This document shows, piece by piece, positions 63,340 through 64,000 of a DNA stretch of 64,000 nt. The notes beneath the pieces are model-generated. The model made no database searches. It was not told where the DNA came from and saw only the letters and a program-made list of their open reading frames with translations. The stretch comes from Ricordea florida (Eukaryota > Cnidaria > Anthozoa > Corallimorpharia > Ricordeidae), in the NCBI GenBank assembly GCA_949710005.1, contig OX453286.1, positions 5,133,701 through 5,197,700 on the forward strand. Direction: 5' to 3'. The translations under genes and the position numbers were made by a program. Numbering within the stretch: position 1 is the first letter of the stretch; each line of letters begins with the position of its first letter.

Positions 63340-64000
63340 CAAGAAAGGCAGTTCATTGACTGGAAGAAAGTTGTTCTCAAAGCAGGGAATGGTGGAGATG
63401 GTTGCATTCACTTCAGGAGAACAAAGTATGGTCTTACTGTATATATTCAGGGTGCAATTTCACTCTGACATAGATCAGACTAGATCTTCTGTTTTTTTTT
63501 TTTGGTCATACATTCCCTTTACACTACTTTGGAGCTACCAGCAATTGATGTTAAAACAATTCTGCTTCCTTTAGTCAATAATTTCTTTCTAAACTTTCAT
63601 TATTCTGTCTGGTTGATGTACTTACACACAGTAAGGAGGAAGTAATTAAAATAATGAGGATGATAAAAGTTGAGCTTGGCAAATTTGTAAAAGACAATTA
63701 TATTTATTTATTTTCTTCAGCACTGTTGTGCACAAGCAAATGCAGAAAAAACTAGAACTGAGTTCCTCTGATAGGAGTCAAATCTACAACTTTCTCATCA
63801 CTAGTTCTGATGAGGAACTATTTGTTTTTCCTTTACTCAGTTGAGAGACAAATACAAGTGAAAAAGATGCCAGTACAGTGTTCTCCAAACCATTTAATTA
63901 CATATGCTTTCCAGGAAGTTTGCAGTCAAGTCTCGCATCTTCTTTATCATTTAATTTGTACAGGTTTCAGCCAAAAGCTGGTCCAGATGGTGGTGACGGT
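63340..64000 (+). CDS. Obg-family GTPase (MTG2/GTPBP5-like), 5' part, cut by window edge
   Basis: Two exons are clear: 63340-63425 (acceptor ttacaacag, donor AA|gtatgg) encodes QERQFIDWKKVVLKAGNGGD then GCIHFRRTK, and 63964-64000 encodes FQPKAGPDGGDG to the window end. They join in phase. FxDxxxVxxxAGNGGDGCxxF and GPDGGDG are hallmarks of the glycine-rich Obg fold at the N-terminus of Obg GTPases, which act in large-subunit ribosome assembly (mitochondrial for animal MTG2). The GTP-binding domain lies beyond the window. The first exon is not settled: candidates are the ATG at 62395 (MLSSLASSL, then gtagcc) and the ATG at 62450 (MFLADNSNLCKK, then gtttgg). Which family member this is needs the rest of the protein. 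Confidence 0.8.

Overview
This is eukaryotic nuclear DNA, AT-rich and intron-rich, with GT-AG exons scattered among many transposable elements. The gene content (NMDA-type glutamate receptor paralogues, a JARID2 orthologue, an Obg-family GTPase) together with BEL/Pao and Penelope-like retroelements, tRNA-derived SINEs and many short inverted-repeat elements fits an early-branching animal. A cnidarian, probably an anthozoan such as a stony coral, is my inference; no species marker was seen.

Layout. 1-2.7 kb: no gene, a tRNA-Thr-like SINE and a small MITE. 2.77-13.66 kb (+): NMDA-like receptor gene 1 in five coding exons; its 5.9 kb first intron holds a Penelope-like element with 450-bp inverted terminal repeats, a SINE and a MITE whose 69-bp unit has been amplified. 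13.7-18.4 kb: intergenic, with a 1.4 kb tandem duplication. 18.44-24.21 kb (+): NMDA-like receptor gene 2, a tandem paralogue with the same exon structure. 25.6-62.2 kb (-): one very long JARID2 gene, convergent with receptor gene 2. I rebuilt 26 coding exons from splice sites, phase and conserved residues; one further short exon is implied but not found. A nearly complete BEL/Pao LTR retrotransposon (29,364-36,400) lies in one of its introns. 62.2-64.0 kb (+): start of an Obg-family GTPase gene, divergent from JARID2 and cut by the window edge.

Function. The two receptor genes would encode glutamate- or glycine-gated channel subunits that keep the ligand-binding arginine and aspartate but have lysine at the pore position that is asparagine in GluN1. 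JARID2 is the PRC2 accessory subunit; this copy keeps the UIM-like, JmjN, ARID, JmjC and C5HC2 parts, and its JmjC domain lacks the iron ligands, as in vertebrate JARID2. The Obg GTPase belongs to mitochondrial or general ribosome assembly and is functionally unrelated.

Most of the remaining sequence is repeats, almost all in introns: at least six families of short inverted-repeat elements (one with 7-bp target-site duplications), a 106-bp satellite in several separate introns, SINE nested in SINE, and assorted minisatellites. No prokaryotic feature or CRISPR array is present. All calls come from reading the sequence; no database search was run.
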